NCBI GenBank assembly: GCA_049700155.1
Contig: JBNAVX010000138.1
Span: 1 to 5,937, forward strand
From: JACAEY01 sp049700155
Lineage (GTDB): Bacteria > Nitrospirota > Thermodesulfovibrionia > Thermodesulfovibrionales > SM23-35
Length of the DNA: 5,937 nt
Reading direction: 5' to 3'
A program made the position numbers and the translations under genes. The notes under the pieces are model-generated. The model saw only the letters and a program-made list of their open reading frames with translations. It was not told the DNA's origin and did no database searches. Positions 5,838 through 5,937 of this stretch are shown piece by piece (position 1 is the stretch's first letter; every line of letters starts with the position of its first letter).

Positions 5838-5866
5838 ATCATAGAACTGTTGGAATTAATTGTCAA
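5838..5866 (-). promoter_or_regulatory. Near-consensus sigma70-type promoter for the synthase operon
   Basis: Read on the - strand, TTGACA (5866-5861, 6 of 6) and TATGAT (5843-5838, 5 of 6) are separated by exactly 17 bp. Transcription should start about 5830-5832, only 2-4 nt before the ATG at 5828. This is the best promoter in the window, and it implies an almost leaderless mRNA for the synthase, the isomerase and probably the two genes beyond. Confidence 0.75.
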
Positions 5867-5888
5867 GATTCACTTATACGAGTGTTAC

Positions 5889-5931
5889 GGAAATATCATT
5901 CTTGCACTATTTGTAAAAATCATTATTGCAC
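5889..5931. repeat. Tandem direct repeat, likely operator upstream of the synthase promoter
   Basis: Two 19-bp copies at 5889-5907 and 5913-5931 agree at 16 of 19 positions, with a centre spacing of 24 bp. The best core is ATCATT-n-TTGCAC on the + strand (GTGCAA-n-AATGAT in the direction of the operon). Relative to the inferred start near 5831, the copies lie at about -58 to -76 and -82 to -100. Such placement suits an activator. The repeat may continue beyond the window end. Confidence 0.5.
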
Positions 5932-5937
5932 ATTTAA

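Noticed and set aside
1..5937. CRISPR array, tRNA, rRNA, prophage or defence island
   Set aside because: No regularly spaced repeats, cloverleaf, rRNA-like stretch or phage/defence genes are visible; the 'holin' name reflects a chromosomal membrane family and not a phage.

Overview
The window is an AT-rich bacterial chromosome segment carrying six intact protein genes. The gene set is ordinary for a Gram-negative-type bacterium: a class A penicillin-binding protein, the SRP receptor FtsY, and a ribulose-monophosphate (RuMP) enzyme pair. The heavy use of AGA/AGG arginine codons and the degenerate palindromes containing 'GCAATCTC' or 'TTGCAATGAC' recall Nitrospirota (Thermodesulfovibrio-like) or Desulfobacterota genomes. 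That placement is an impression and not a determination.

Layout. Positions 1-342 hold no gene; they contain a degenerate palindrome, a strong 42-nt hairpin and a likely rightward promoter. A small four-helix membrane protein of the YvlD / 'phage holin family' follows on the + strand (409-789). Positions 892-1222 carry decayed coding sequence: an apparent transposase/integrase N-terminus, then an unrelated-looking fragment, broken by stops and a frameshift. A complete PBP1A-type peptidoglycan synthase follows on the + strand (1231-3069). The rest of the window is a four-gene block on the - strand, transcribed right to left: 3-hexulose-6-phosphate synthase (5187-5828), 6-phospho-3-hexuloisomerase (4624-5190), a COG1926-type phosphoribosyltransferase (3943-4584) and ftsY (3023-3928). 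The PBP and ftsY genes converge, and their coding ends overlap by 47 bp.

How the genes work together. The synthase and isomerase overlap by an ATGA and together interconvert ribulose 5-phosphate plus formaldehyde with fructose 6-phosphate. They can fix or detoxify formaldehyde, or run in reverse to supply pentose phosphate. The phosphoribosyltransferase next to them has a PRPP-binding motif, so a pentose-phosphate/PRPP link is plausible but unproven. FtsY sits 14 bp behind it and is probably co-transcribed.

The most interesting signals are regulatory. First, a near-consensus sigma70-type promoter precedes the synthase gene, with a 24-bp-period tandem direct repeat upstream of it that looks like an operator. 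Second, three genes without a Shine-Dalgarno sequence (PBP, phosphoribosyltransferase, synthase) each have a -10-like hexamer only 7-9 nt before the ATG, which suggests leaderless or near-leaderless transcripts. The other three genes have clear Shine-Dalgarno sequences. I see no CRISPR array, tRNA, rRNA, intact mobile element or evident new multi-gene system.
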